64,000 nucleotides of DNA, taken from NCBI RefSeq assembly GCF_935822925.1, contig NZ_CAKXZS010000023.1:483384-547383 (forward strand), read 5' to 3'. The notes beneath the pieces are model-generated. The model did not search any database. It was given only the letters and a program-made list of their open reading frames with translations, and was not told the DNA's origin. The position numbers and the translations under genes were made by a program. Positions 17,021-24,699 of this stretch are shown piece after piece; position 1 is the stretch's first letter; each line of letters starts with the position of its first letter. This stretch comes from Mesorhizobium ventifaucium. GTDB lineage: Bacteria; Pseudomonadota; Alphaproteobacteria; Rhizobiales; Rhizobiaceae.

Positions 17021-18286
17021 TCAGTTCCTGTCGTCGTCGCCTTGGGTGATCAGCCGCGCGCTGCGCTGACCTGTCGCGTAAATCCATAGCCAGCTCAGCG
17101 AAACCGCAAGCCGGTTACGGAATCCAATCAGGAAATAGATGTGCGCGAGGCCCCACAGCCACCAGGCCAGCCGGCCGGTGAGCTTGATCCAGCCGAAATC
17201 GATCGCGGCGGCGCGCTTGCCGATCGTCGCCAGATCGCCGTCATGCTTGTAGCGGAAGGGCCGCGGGGTCGTGTCGCCGGCAAGCCGGGCCTTGATCGTC
17301 GCGGCGACATGCCGGCCCTGCTGCTTGGCGGCGGGTGCTACGCCGGGCACCATGCGGCCATCCGGCCGCAGGACGTGTGCTGCGTCGCCGATGACGAAAA
17401 TCTCCGGGCTGCCCGGCACGGTCAGGTCGGGCTCGACCAGCACCCTGCCCGCGCGGTCCGCTGCCACCCCCAGCCATTCGGCGGCCGGCGAAGCGGCAAC
17501 GCCTGCTGCCCACAGGATAGTTCTGGCCGGCAGGTGCGTGTCGCCAAAGACGACGCCCTCGGCATCGCAGCGTGTAACGGGCCGGCCGAGTTCGACCGTC
17601 ACGCCAAGCCGCTCAAGCGCCTTGCTGGCATAGTCGGAGAGTTCTTGCGCGAAATTGGGAAGGATGCGGTCACCGGCCTCAATCAGCACCACGCGCGTCT
17701 GCCGCGTATCGATGTTGCGGAACTCGCCGCGCAGCATGTCGTGCGCCAGTTCGACAATGGTGCCGGCCAGTTCCACGCCGGTCGGTCCGCCACCAACGAT
17801 CGCCAGCGTCAGCAGCGCTTGGCGCTTGGCGGGATCGGTTTCCCGCTCGGCCTCCTCGAAGGCCAGCAGAATGCGCCGTCGAATGGTGGTGGCATCCTCC
17901 AGCGTCTTCAACCCTGGCGCGAAAGGCTCCCACTCGTCATGGCCGAAATAGGCGTGGCGGGCGCCGGTTGCCAGCAGGAGCGTGTCGTAGGCGACCGCGC
18001 CCCCATCATCGAACAGTACGCGCTTGCCGACGCGGTCGACGCCGCTGACGGTGGCGAGCAGCGTCGTCACGTCCTTGCGCTTGCGCAGGAGATGGCGGAT
18101 CGGCCAGGCGACCTCCGAGGTCGCCAGCGCCGTGGTCGCCACCTGGTAGAGCAGCGGCTGGAAGAGATGATGGTTGCGCTTGTCGATCATGGTGATGCGC
18201 ACCGGCGCACCGTCAAGCGCGCGGGTGAATTCGAGCCCCCCAAAGCCCGCCCCGACGACGACGACATGATGGCTGGATTCGTTCAT
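17021..18286 (-). CDS. ndh: Type II NADH dehydrogenase (NDH-2) family oxidoreductase
   Basis: A 421-residue flavoprotein with two Rossmann motifs, FAD-binding VVVVGAGFGGLEFTRAL at the N-terminus and NAD-binding IVGGGPTGVELAGTIVELA in the middle, plus the second FAD contact EIFVIGDAAHV and the quinone-side segment VAPAAKQQGRHVA. The C-terminus holds hydrophobic stretches (LAWWLWGLAHIYFLIGF) that would anchor it to the membrane. Such enzymes pass electrons from NADH to quinone without pumping protons. ATG 18286 has GGAGTG nearby; the frame stays open upstream through a region of degenerate repeats, which I treat as non-coding. It is monocistronic and divergent from the folate gene. Confidence 0.92.
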   Translation of the reverse strand: MNESSHHVVVVGAGFGGLEFTRALDGAPVRITMIDKRNHHLFQPLLYQVATTALATSEVAWPIRHLLRKRKDVTTLLATVSGVDRVGKRVLFDDGGAVAYDTLLLATGARHAYFGHDEWEPFAPGLKTLEDATTIRRRILLAFEEAERETDPAKRQALLTLAIVGGGPTGVELAGTIVELAHDMLRGEFRNIDTRQTRVVLIEAGDRILPNFAQELSDYASKALERLGVTVELGRPVTRCDAEGVVFGDTHLPARTILWAAGVAASPAAEWLGVAADRAGRVLVEPDLTVPGSPEIFVIGDAAHVLRPDGRMVPGVAPAAKQQGRHVAATIKARLAGDTTPRPFRYKHDGDLATIGKRAAAIDFGWIKLTGRLAWWLWGLAHIYFLIGFRNRLAVSLSWLWIYATGQRSARLITQGDDDRN

Positions 18287-18298
18287 CTCATTCACTCC

Positions 18299-18364
18299 GG
18301 GAGAACAGGTTGGGCCGGGAGAGCAGGCTGGCGGGAGGGCAGTTGGCCGCGAGAGCAGATTGGA
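18299..18364. repeat. Degenerate short tandem repeats upstream of ndh
   Basis: Four imperfect copies, 16 to 18 bases each, of the pattern GGGAGAGCAGGYTGG occupy 18299-18364 directly upstream of the ndh ribosome site. Copies differ by point changes and small length changes. Confidence 0.6.
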
Positions 18365-18514
18365 GAGCAATTTCGCCAAGGCTGATGTAGCTATTTTTGT
18401 GCACCGCAACAACATCCGACTTTGCCGACTGCTCGCCGGAAGATGTCGCTGTTGTACATGCCCCCATCCTGCCGCCGAGTATAATTTCATCAAAGCAGAT
18501 GACAGGAGTGGAAC

Positions 18515-19174
18515 TTGGATAGCGATCATAACGCCGACGGTCCGGGGCAATTTTCCTCGCCGCCTTGCTTCATGCACGAGCTCGACTCGGAATTCCGGGC
18601 GCCCCTATCCGATTGGAACGACGTGAAACGATGGCGCAAGGCCGAGCGCGAGCGGCTGATTGCGGCCCGCCTCGCTGTCTCGGCTGACATGCGGATGGCA
18701 ATGTCGCAGCGCATCGGCGAAAGTCTCGACGCGCTGATCGGCGACATTGCCGGCCGCATGGTCAGCCTTTACTGGCCGTTCCGCGGCGAGCCGGATTTGC
18801 GGGCCTGGATGGCTTCCGTCAATGAGCGCGGCGGCCGTACCGCACTGCCTGTTGTCGTCGAAAAAGGCCGCCCGCTTGTCTTTCGCGCCTACGCACCGGG
18901 CGACCGGCTTGAGAAGGGCGTCTGGAACATCCCGATCCCGGCTGGAGGCGATCCGGTGCTGCCCGACATCGTCATTTCGCCTGTCGTCGGCATCGATCCG
19001 AGACAGTATCGGCTGGGCTATGGCGGCGGCTTCTTCGACCGCACGCTGGCGGCGATGCCGTTCAAGCCGCTGGTCATCGGTGTCGGCTACGAACTGCAGC
19101 GCATCGCCACCATCTACCCGCAGCCGCATGATATCCCGATGGACCGGGTGGTAACGGAGGCTTTCAAAGCCTAA
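18515..19174 (+). CDS. 5-formyltetrahydrofolate cyclo-ligase
   Basis: Converts 5-formyl-THF to 5,10-methenyl-THF with ATP. The 219-residue protein ends with the family signature: GRPLVFRAYAPGDRLEKGVW, DIVISPVVGIDPRQYRLGYG and GGGFFDRTLAAM, followed by VIGVGYELQRI and a C-terminal HDIPMDRVVTE. The start is most likely TTG at 18515, seven bases after AGGAG; the first 30 residues are variable, and the conserved part begins around WRKAERERLIAARL. Its end overlaps the convergent Lrp gene by four bases. Several rhizobia also have this gene near a 6S RNA, but I could not recognise 6S RNA here. Confidence 0.9.
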   Translation: MDSDHNADGPGQFSSPPCFMHELDSEFRAPLSDWNDVKRWRKAERERLIAARLAVSADMRMAMSQRIGESLDALIGDIAGRMVSLYWPFRGEPDLRAWMASVNERGGRTALPVVVEKGRPLVFRAYAPGDRLEKGVWNIPIPAGGDPVLPDIVISPVVGIDPRQYRLGYGGGFFDRTLAAMPFKPLVIGVGYELQRIATIYPQPHDIPMDRVVTEAFKA

Positions 19175-19644
19175 GCAAGTTCCGGCTTCATCCCGACCGC
19201 CGTCCGGTCGACGATCTCGCGCAAGGCGAACGACGAGTTGATCTTCGTAACATGCGGCATCGCCGACAGCCATTCCTTGTGGATGCGCTCATAGTCGACG
19301 AGGTCCTTTGCCGCGATGCGCAGGATATAATCGTATTCGCCCGACATCAGGTGGCAGGACAACACATTCGGGCAGCGCTTTATCGCCGCCTCGAAATCCG
19401 ACAATGTCTTCTCGAATTGCCCCGACAGCGATATATGCACGATCGCCGTCATCTGGTGGCCAAGAGCGGCATTGGAAAGCCGGGCGTGGTAGCCGCGGAT
19501 GGTACCGGACTTCTCCAGATTGTCCAGCCGCCGCGAGCAGGCCGACTGCGACAGGCCGACCTTCTCGGCAAGCGCCGCGTTGGGTATCCGCCCGTCCTTC
19601 TGCAACGTTTCGAGGATGGCGATATCAATCCTGTCGAGCGGCAT
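19171..19644 (-). CDS. Lrp/AsnC family regulator, probably of ald
   Basis: A 157-residue regulator with an N-terminal winged helix-turn-helix (LDRIDIAILETLQKDGRIPN, then VGLSQSACSRRLDNLEKSG) and a C-terminal RAM effector domain (AIVHISLSG, RCPNVLSCHLMSGEYDYILR, INSSFALREIVDRT). It is transcribed divergently from alanine dehydrogenase with about 160 bases between the starts, the arrangement of known AldR/Lrp-ald pairs in which the regulator senses alanine or other amino acids and activates ald. That target is inferred from position. The start at ATG 19644 (MPLDRID) is preferred over 19683 because the first 13 residues of the longer form are unlike the family. Confidence 0.9.
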   Translation of the reverse strand: MPLDRIDIAILETLQKDGRIPNAALAEKVGLSQSACSRRLDNLEKSGTIRGYHARLSNAALGHQMTAIVHISLSGQFEKTLSDFEAAIKRCPNVLSCHLMSGEYDYILRIAAKDLVDYERIHKEWLSAMPHVTKINSSFALREIVDRTAVGMKPELA

Positions 19645-19803
19645 TTTTCGGGATTCCTGCGACAATCCAGCTGTTTCGCGCAACGATTATCGAACCGTAC
19701 CCTCTTGCGCAAGCGCATTCGCAAACACCTACGCGACGATTCGTGGTTCACTACCTCTAAACAGCGAATATGCCCCAAAAGGCTGAATCAGGAGGAGAAG
19801 AAG

Positions 19804-20919
19804 ATGCGCGTCGGCTGCCCCCGGGAAATCAAGAACCACGAATACCGCGTCGGCCTGACGCCGGGATCGGTCCGCGAATATGTCGCGCATGGCCACGAAG
19901 TGCTGGTCGAGACCGGCGCCGGCGCCGGCATCGGCGCCGACGACAACGCCTATCGCGCCGCCGGCGCCAGCATCGCCAAGACGGCCGGCGACGTGTTTGC
20001 CAAGTCCGACATGATCGTCAAGGTCAAGGAGCCGCAGCCCAACGAATGGGTCCAGCTCCGTGACGGCCAGATCCTCTACACCTATCTCCATCTCGCTCCG
20101 GACCCGGAGCAGACCAGGGGCCTGCTGGCCTCGGGCGTGACGGCCATCGCCTACGAGACGGTCACCGACGACCGCGGCGGCCTGCCGCTGCTGGCGCCGA
20201 TGTCGGAAGTCGCGGGCCGCCTGTCGATCCAGGCCGGCGCTACCGCGCTGCAGAAGGCCAATGGCGGCCGCGGCGTTCTGCTCGGCGGCGTGCCCGGCGT
20301 GCTGCCCGGCAAGGTGACTGTGCTCGGCGGCGGCGTCGTCGGCCTGCATGCCGCGCGGATGGCAGCCGGCCTTGGCGCCGACGTCACCATCATCGACCGC
20401 TCGATCCCGCGGCTGCGCCAGCTCGACGATATCTTCGGCGGCCGCGTCCACACCCGCTACTCGACGGTCGAAGCGCTGGAAGAGGAATGTTTTTCGGCCG
20501 ACATCGTCGTCGGCGCCGTGCTGATCCCGGGTGCCGCCGCGCCAAAACTCGTTTCGCGCGAAATGCTTTCGGGAATGAAGAAAGGCTCGGTGCTGGTCGA
20601 TGTCGCCATCGACCAGGGTGGTTGCTTCGAGACCTCGCACGCCACAACTCATGCCGACCCGACCTATGAGGTCGACGGCGTCATTCACTATTGCGTCGCC
20701 AACATGCCGGGCGCGGTGCCGGTCACCTCGGCCCAGGCGTTGAACAATGCGACGCTGCATTACGGCCTGCAGCTCGCCGACAAGGGCCTGAAGGCGCTGG
20801 TCGACGATCATCATTTGCGCAACGGCCTCAATGTCCACAAGGGCAAGATCACCAACCGCGCGGTGGCCGAATCACTCGGCTATGAGTTGGTCGAGCCGAA
20901 GGCCGTTCTCGCCGCCTGA
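19804..20919 (+). CDS. ald: Alanine dehydrogenase
   Basis: NAD-dependent enzyme interconverting L-alanine and pyruvate plus ammonium. The 371-residue protein has the family length and motifs: MRVGCPREIKNHEYRVGLTP, VKVKEPQPNEW, LYTYLHLAPD with the catalytic His, the NAD-binding VTVLGGGVVGLHAARMAAGLG, and DVAIDQGGCFETSHATTH. ATG 19804 has a strong GGAGGAG ribosome site; the frame is open further upstream but that part is unrelated. In rhizobia the enzyme is linked to alanine catabolism and to alanine production in bacteroids. The divergent Lrp gene is the likely regulator. Confidence 0.97.
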   Translation: MRVGCPREIKNHEYRVGLTPGSVREYVAHGHEVLVETGAGAGIGADDNAYRAAGASIAKTAGDVFAKSDMIVKVKEPQPNEWVQLRDGQILYTYLHLAPDPEQTRGLLASGVTAIAYETVTDDRGGLPLLAPMSEVAGRLSIQAGATALQKANGGRGVLLGGVPGVLPGKVTVLGGGVVGLHAARMAAGLGADVTIIDRSIPRLRQLDDIFGGRVHTRYSTVEALEEECFSADIVVGAVLIPGAAAPKLVSREMLSGMKKGSVLVDVAIDQGGCFETSHATTHADPTYEVDGVIHYCVANMPGAVPVTSAQALNNATLHYGLQLADKGLKALVDDHHLRNGLNVHKGKITNRAVAESLGYELVEPKAVLAA

Positions 20920-21117
20920 ACCCGTCGCTCAGTCCTCTCCCGACAGAGCCGCCGACGCCCCCGGCCGCTTTTTCCACAAGTAGATTTCACGGATTGCGAT
21001 AGGCTGACCGGTTTTACCCGTTCTGCTTGCAATGTGTCATTCCTGTGGCTTTTTTGTTACATCCGCCAGCATGGGCAGGTGCTAGACGGCTGACGGGTTT
21101 TTCAAAAGGCAGGGGCA

Positions 21118-22419
21118 ATGATCAGCAAACGATTCGCAAAATCTCTTCTTCTTGGCGCAGTTTCCGTTCTGGCGCTTGGATCGGCTTCTCATGCCGCCGA
21201 CGCGGTTGTGCCGGTCGTCGAGACGTCGGACTTCAACTGGAGTGGCATCTATGTCGGCTTTGGCGTTGGCGCCGGCGCCAATGTCCACGAGCTCAGCAGC
21301 GATTTCCTTCCCGGCTTCTCGTTGAACGGCATTGGTGGTGAAGGCGTATACGGTGAACTGACCGTTGGCTACGACTATATGGTGTCGCCGCGCTTCCTGA
21401 TCGGCGGACTCTTGGACGCCCATATCGGCAACATTGAAACCACGCTCGATGTAGCTGGATTCGAGGCTTCGGTCCGCGAGACCTACGGTTTCGACGCTGG
21501 TCTGCGGGCCGGTTACCTGTTCACGCCGAACACTTTGGGCTATGTGCTCGGCGGCTATTCCTGGCAGAAATACAAACTCGACACCAACGCTGGTTTTGAC
21601 TCGGATTGGGACCAGAGCGGCTACTTCGTCGGAGCCGGCGTTGAAACGGCCATCAACAGCAACTGGACCATCAAGACAGAATATCGCTATACCCGCTTCG
21701 GTACTAATGATGATCTGCTTTCCGATTTCGGTGCGCCGGATGGCGCCCTCAATCTCGACACGTCGCGGCATACGTTCCAGGTCGGGGCCAACTATCGCTT
21801 TGGCGCCCAGAATGGCGGCGTCGCCTCTTTTGAAGCGCCTGCCTACAACTGGACCGGCTTCTACGTCGGCGGCGCCGCTGGCGCGGGTGCGTCGGTGCAT
21901 CAGATCGAGGTTCCGCCGCTTGGCGGGCTCGAGTTCAACGGGCTCGGCGGCGAAGGTGTGTTCGGCGAATTGAACGTCGGCTATGACCATGATTTCGGCA
22001 GCTGGGTCGCAGGTGTCATGGTGGATGCCCGCTACTCCGGCATGACTTCCGAGTTGGAATTTCCAGGCGGATCGATCAATCTGGATACCGATTACGGCTT
22101 CGATGTGCTTGCCCGCGTCGGCATGAAAGTCAACGAATCGACACTTGCCTATGTGCTCGGCGGTTACAGCTGGCAGCATTTCGATCTGAATGCGTCTTCG
22201 CCCATCGGCGATATCCTCGATTGGGACTCCAGCGGCTTCTCGGTGGGTGGTGGTCTGGAAACGGCCATGTCCAGCAACGTGACCGTCGGCCTCGAGTACC
22301 GCTACTCGCAGTTCTCCGAGGAGGATTTTTCGTCGGATCTTGGGCTGCCGGACGACACTCTCACCTCCACGCCTTCGTTCCACACCGTTCGTATCGGTGC
22401 GAAGTACAAGTTCAACTAA
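21118..22419 (+). CDS. Outer membrane protein made of two tandem beta-barrel repeats
   Basis: A 433-residue secreted protein: signal peptide residues 1-26 (cleavage after SHA), a short linker, then two homologous halves at about 40-240 and 244-433. Each begins NWSGIYVG or NWTGFYVG, continues with LNGIGGEGVYGEL or FNGLGGEGVFGEL, shares YVLGGYSWQ and EYRYTRF/EYRYSQF, and closes with a barrel-type terminal strand (FQVGANYRF, VRIGAKYKF). Single repeats of this kind are the Omp25/Omp31-like barrels of Rhizobiales. Two barrels in one chain are unusual; whether they form two 8-stranded barrels or one larger one cannot be told. Clear terminator downstream; monocistronic. Confidence 0.88.
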   Translation: MISKRFAKSLLLGAVSVLALGSASHAADAVVPVVETSDFNWSGIYVGFGVGAGANVHELSSDFLPGFSLNGIGGEGVYGELTVGYDYMVSPRFLIGGLLDAHIGNIETTLDVAGFEASVRETYGFDAGLRAGYLFTPNTLGYVLGGYSWQKYKLDTNAGFDSDWDQSGYFVGAGVETAINSNWTIKTEYRYTRFGTNDDLLSDFGAPDGALNLDTSRHTFQVGANYRFGAQNGGVASFEAPAYNWTGFYVGGAAGAGASVHQIEVPPLGGLEFNGLGGEGVFGELNVGYDHDFGSWVAGVMVDARYSGMTSELEFPGGSINLDTDYGFDVLARVGMKVNESTLAYVLGGYSWQHFDLNASSPIGDILDWDSSGFSVGGGLETAMSSNVTVGLEYRYSQFSEEDFSSDLGLPDDTLTSTPSFHTVRIGAKYKFN

Positions 22420-22444
22420 TTTTCGAGCCGTCCAGACAACAGTC

Positions 22445-22475
22445 AAAGCCCGTCGGGCATTCCGGCGGGCTTTTT
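22445..22475 (+). terminator. Terminator after the outer membrane protein gene
   Basis: AAAGCCCGTCGG pairs with CCGGCGGGCTTT (one G-T pair) and is followed by a T-rich run, 26 bases after the stop codon. Confidence 0.88.
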
Positions 22476-22666
22476 CTTCGGGTGGCGAAATACTTCGGGT
22501 GAAAAAAATGGGGCGGGACAATGCAGGCAGCAAAAAAGCGGAGCCAAAGCCCCGCTTCCTCTGAAATCGAGATCTCCCGCCGGTTCATCCGCGGTCGGCA
22601 AATCGATCGACAATCATTCCATAACGCGACATTGCGACAGGCGTACGACAGCTGCGACCGATCCGA

Positions 22667-23133
22667 TCACGCTCGCTCGATCCGGCACTGATAGCAGTTG
22701 TTGCGTGCCGAGCGGACATGCACATAGGCGATGTCGTCGCGCTCGAACAAAATCTCGGCCCGCGCCGCGATAGCGCCCGTTGGGATGACGCCGCCGCTGC
22801 CGTAGACGATGCGGTCGTCGCTGCCGTACCGCGCACGATGTAGTCGGTGCTTTCGAGAATTTCGGGAAGCGCCGCGGCTTCGGCAGCGCGCTCGCAGTGC
22901 TGGGCATGCAGGAAGATCGGACCGGTCTCGGCATAAGGCTGCAATTCCGGGAATGGCCGATAAGCCAGGACAAGGTAGGCTTCTCCAGCGGCGACGTTCT
23001 TCAGGCAGTGGCGGCAAGGCACGCCGTCACCGTCGGATATTCTCCGCTCTGGCATCAGGCCATAGGCGTCCGGCCCGCCGCGCTGCAAGGCTCTGACACC
23101 TTCCGTGGGCAAGGCCTTGAACTGGATGGTCAT
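22667..23133 (-). pseudogene. DUF1203 family protein interrupted by a one-base frameshift
   Basis: Reading from ATG 23133, residues 1-102 are a normal DUF1203 N-terminus (MTIQFKALPTEGVRAL, GVPCRHCLKN, YLVLAYRPFPELQPYAETGP, ILESTDYIVRG). After codon 102 (22828-22830) the frame becomes nonsense, but the next frame gives the expected continuation YGSDDRIVYGSGG and the family's terminal RNNCYQCRIERA, ending at 22667. The two pieces add to 155 residues, the family's usual size, so a single base is missing between 22828 and 22829. As written, the gene would make a 182-residue product with an unrelated tail ending at 22585. It is either a recent pseudogene or a sequencing error. The function of DUF1203 is unknown; the four N- and C-terminal cysteines suggest metal binding. 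Confidence 0.85.
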
Positions 23134-23210
23134 GGTGAAATCTCCGATGTGGTCGACCGGAAATTACGTCGCTGCGCCAGCGCTTCCCACCCGATTCCTG
23201 CCAATTCGGA

Positions 23211-24017
23211 TCAGTCCATCAGCGCGTCGAGACCGCGCACCAGCCCGGTGATCTCCTGTACCCGCCGGATCGCGAGCAGCGTTCCGGCCACGTAAGGGGC
23301 AGCGGACGAGCCGGCGTCGTGGCGGATGGTCAGCCGCTCGTCGGGCAGGCCGAACAGCGCTTCGCAGGACAGGATGTAGGAAGGCAGGCGCAGCGCATGC
23401 ACCTGCACCCCCTCGCCCATGCCAACCGCCGCACCGCGCGTTCCCGGCACACCGGAGACCTCCGAGACCGGCCGTGCGGTGGAAGGCTTGCGGACATCGG
23501 CCAGCGCTTCGGCAAGCTCGCGCGCCGTGCCGGACGGCGCGTCGGGTTTCCTGGCGCTGGCATAGTCGATGACCTCGACATCCGGCACGTATTTCGCCGC
23601 CATCAGGGCAAACCGCTTCATCAGCGTGGCGGTGATCGAAAAATTGCCGGCGGCAACGACGCCGACACGACTGGCGCGGGCTGCAGCATCGATCTCGCCG
23701 AAATCGCTCGCACCCATCCCCGAGGTGCCGATCACCACGTGGCGTCCGTTTTCGATGGCCAGCAGCGCATGGTCCTTCACGACATGCGGTTTGGTGTAAT
23801 CGACCAGCACGTCCGACGGCACCTCCATTGCCTCGGCCAGCGATGCGGAAACGATGATACCGTTTGCCGGCAGGCCGACCAGGAGGCCGGAATCCTGCCC
23901 AGCGCCGCTGCGTGACACGGCCGCGGCCAGCGCCATGTCGCCTTGCGCCCCGATCGCCGGAACCAATGCCTTGCCGACCCAGCCGGTCGCACCGGCCATC
24001 ACCACCCGAATCGTCAT
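23211..24017 (-). CDS. DapB-like reductase paralogue lacking the catalytic His pair
   Basis: A 268-residue protein with the two-domain layout of 4-hydroxy-tetrahydrodipicolinate reductase: N-terminal NAD(P)-binding VVMAGATGWVGKALVPAI, VDYTKPHVVKDHALLAIENG, HVVIGTSGMG, AAGNFSITATLMKRF, and the substrate-loop KPDAPSGTA. In true DapB the motif before DAPSGTA reads E-A-H-H-R-H-K; here it reads D-Y-A-S-A-R-K, so both conserved His residues are replaced while the Lys is kept. The cofactor loop is GWVG instead of GRMG. It may act on another substrate or be a weak DapB. The start at ATG 24017 has GGGAGGA upstream. It will usually be annotated dapB, and I would not rely on that. Confidence 0.75.
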   Translation of the reverse strand: MTIRVVMAGATGWVGKALVPAIGAQGDMALAAAVSRSGAGQDSGLLVGLPANGIIVSASLAEAMEVPSDVLVDYTKPHVVKDHALLAIENGRHVVIGTSGMGASDFGEIDAAARASRVGVVAAGNFSITATLMKRFALMAAKYVPDVEVIDYASARKPDAPSGTARELAEALADVRKPSTARPVSEVSGVPGTRGAAVGMGEGVQVHALRLPSYILSCEALFGLPDERLTIRHDAGSSAAPYVAGTLLAIRRVQEITGLVRGLDALMD

Positions 24018-24035
24018 TGATCCTCCCATCGCCAT

Positions 24036-24079
24036 TTCGAGCGCCACGCGTTCCCTTGGACGCGTGGCGAACGCTCCAA
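24036..24079. repeat. Palindrome resembling the type B element
   Basis: GCCACGCGT (24052 region left arm) pairs perfectly with ACGCGTGGC around TCCCTTGG, with outer GAGCG/CGCTC ends. The layout and the central CTTGGACGCG are as in the type B element at 11700, but the ends are diverged. It lies upstream of the DapB-like gene. Confidence 0.55.
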
Positions 24080-24130
24080 CAGTTTGCCTCCAGGCTGAAG
24101 CATTGATGAAGGTTCAGTTTGCATAGAAAA

Positions 24131-24694
24131 TCATGGCCGCATAACGCTGGCCGCACGCTCGGCGAAGGTCATTGGATGCACCATCTCCTTCTTTTGCGCG
24201 ACCGGTTCAAAGCCGAGCTTCTGGTAGAGCGGCAATGCCGCCGGATGGTCGAGCGTGCAGGTCTGCACCGTCACCCGCCTTGGTCCGTGCGACCAGGCGG
24301 CGTCGATCGCCGCACCCAGGAACCATCGGCCGATGCCTTGGCCGGTGGCGTGCTCCATCATTCCGAAATAGGCAAGTTCCACTTCTCCCGGCAGATGCGG
24401 CTTCAGGTCGAAAAAGCCGGCCGGCGAGCCGTCGAGATACAGCACCCTGATGTCGCGGTCCTCGCGATGGATGCCGGCAGAAAGCTCCTCGTCGCTCAGC
24501 CTCAGCACGTTGACCCAGTGCCATTTGCGGCCTACCCGATCCATCAAATAGCGGTAGAAATGCAGCGGAATGTCCTTGGTCTTCAGCAATGCGATCTGGC
24601 GGTTGTACGGCAGCGGCGGCGAATACGCCGGCGGCGCATGCATTTCGAGAAACGTCACCGTGACCTCGATGTCTTCAAGCGCGCCGTTTTCCAT
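24131..24694 (-). CDS. GNAT family N-acetyltransferase
   Basis: A 187-residue protein whose C-terminal half is a GNAT fold: IRVLYLDGSPAGFFDLKPHL, the beta4/acetyl-CoA site ELAYFGMMEHATGQGIGRWF (Q-x-x-G-x-G-type pyrophosphate loop), TVQTCTLDHPAALPLYQKLG, and the closing FEPVAQKKE. The N-terminal 80 residues (VTVTFLEMHAPPAYSPPLPY) are less typical. The acceptor substrate is unknown. ATG 24694 lies five bases after the end of sseA, so the two are probably co-transcribed, and the stop is over 100 bases from the DapB-like gene. Confidence 0.87.
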   Translation of the reverse strand: MENGALEDIEVTVTFLEMHAPPAYSPPLPYNRQIALLKTKDIPLHFYRYLMDRVGRKWHWVNVLRLSDEELSAGIHREDRDIRVLYLDGSPAGFFDLKPHLPGEVELAYFGMMEHATGQGIGRWFLGAAIDAAWSHGPRRVTVQTCTLDHPAALPLYQKLGFEPVAQKKEMVHPMTFAERAASVMRP

Positions 24695-24699
24695 CACAG

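Noticed and set aside
18287..18514. 6S RNA or tRNA gene near the 5-formyl-THF cyclo-ligase gene
   Set aside because: The gap is occupied by degenerate repeats and promoter-like sequence; no long paired bulged structure or cloverleaf is visible.
21082..22533. 483-codon minus-strand open frame opposite the outer membrane protein gene
   Set aside because: It covers the full length of a gene with signal peptide and terminator on the other strand; its translation shows no family pattern.
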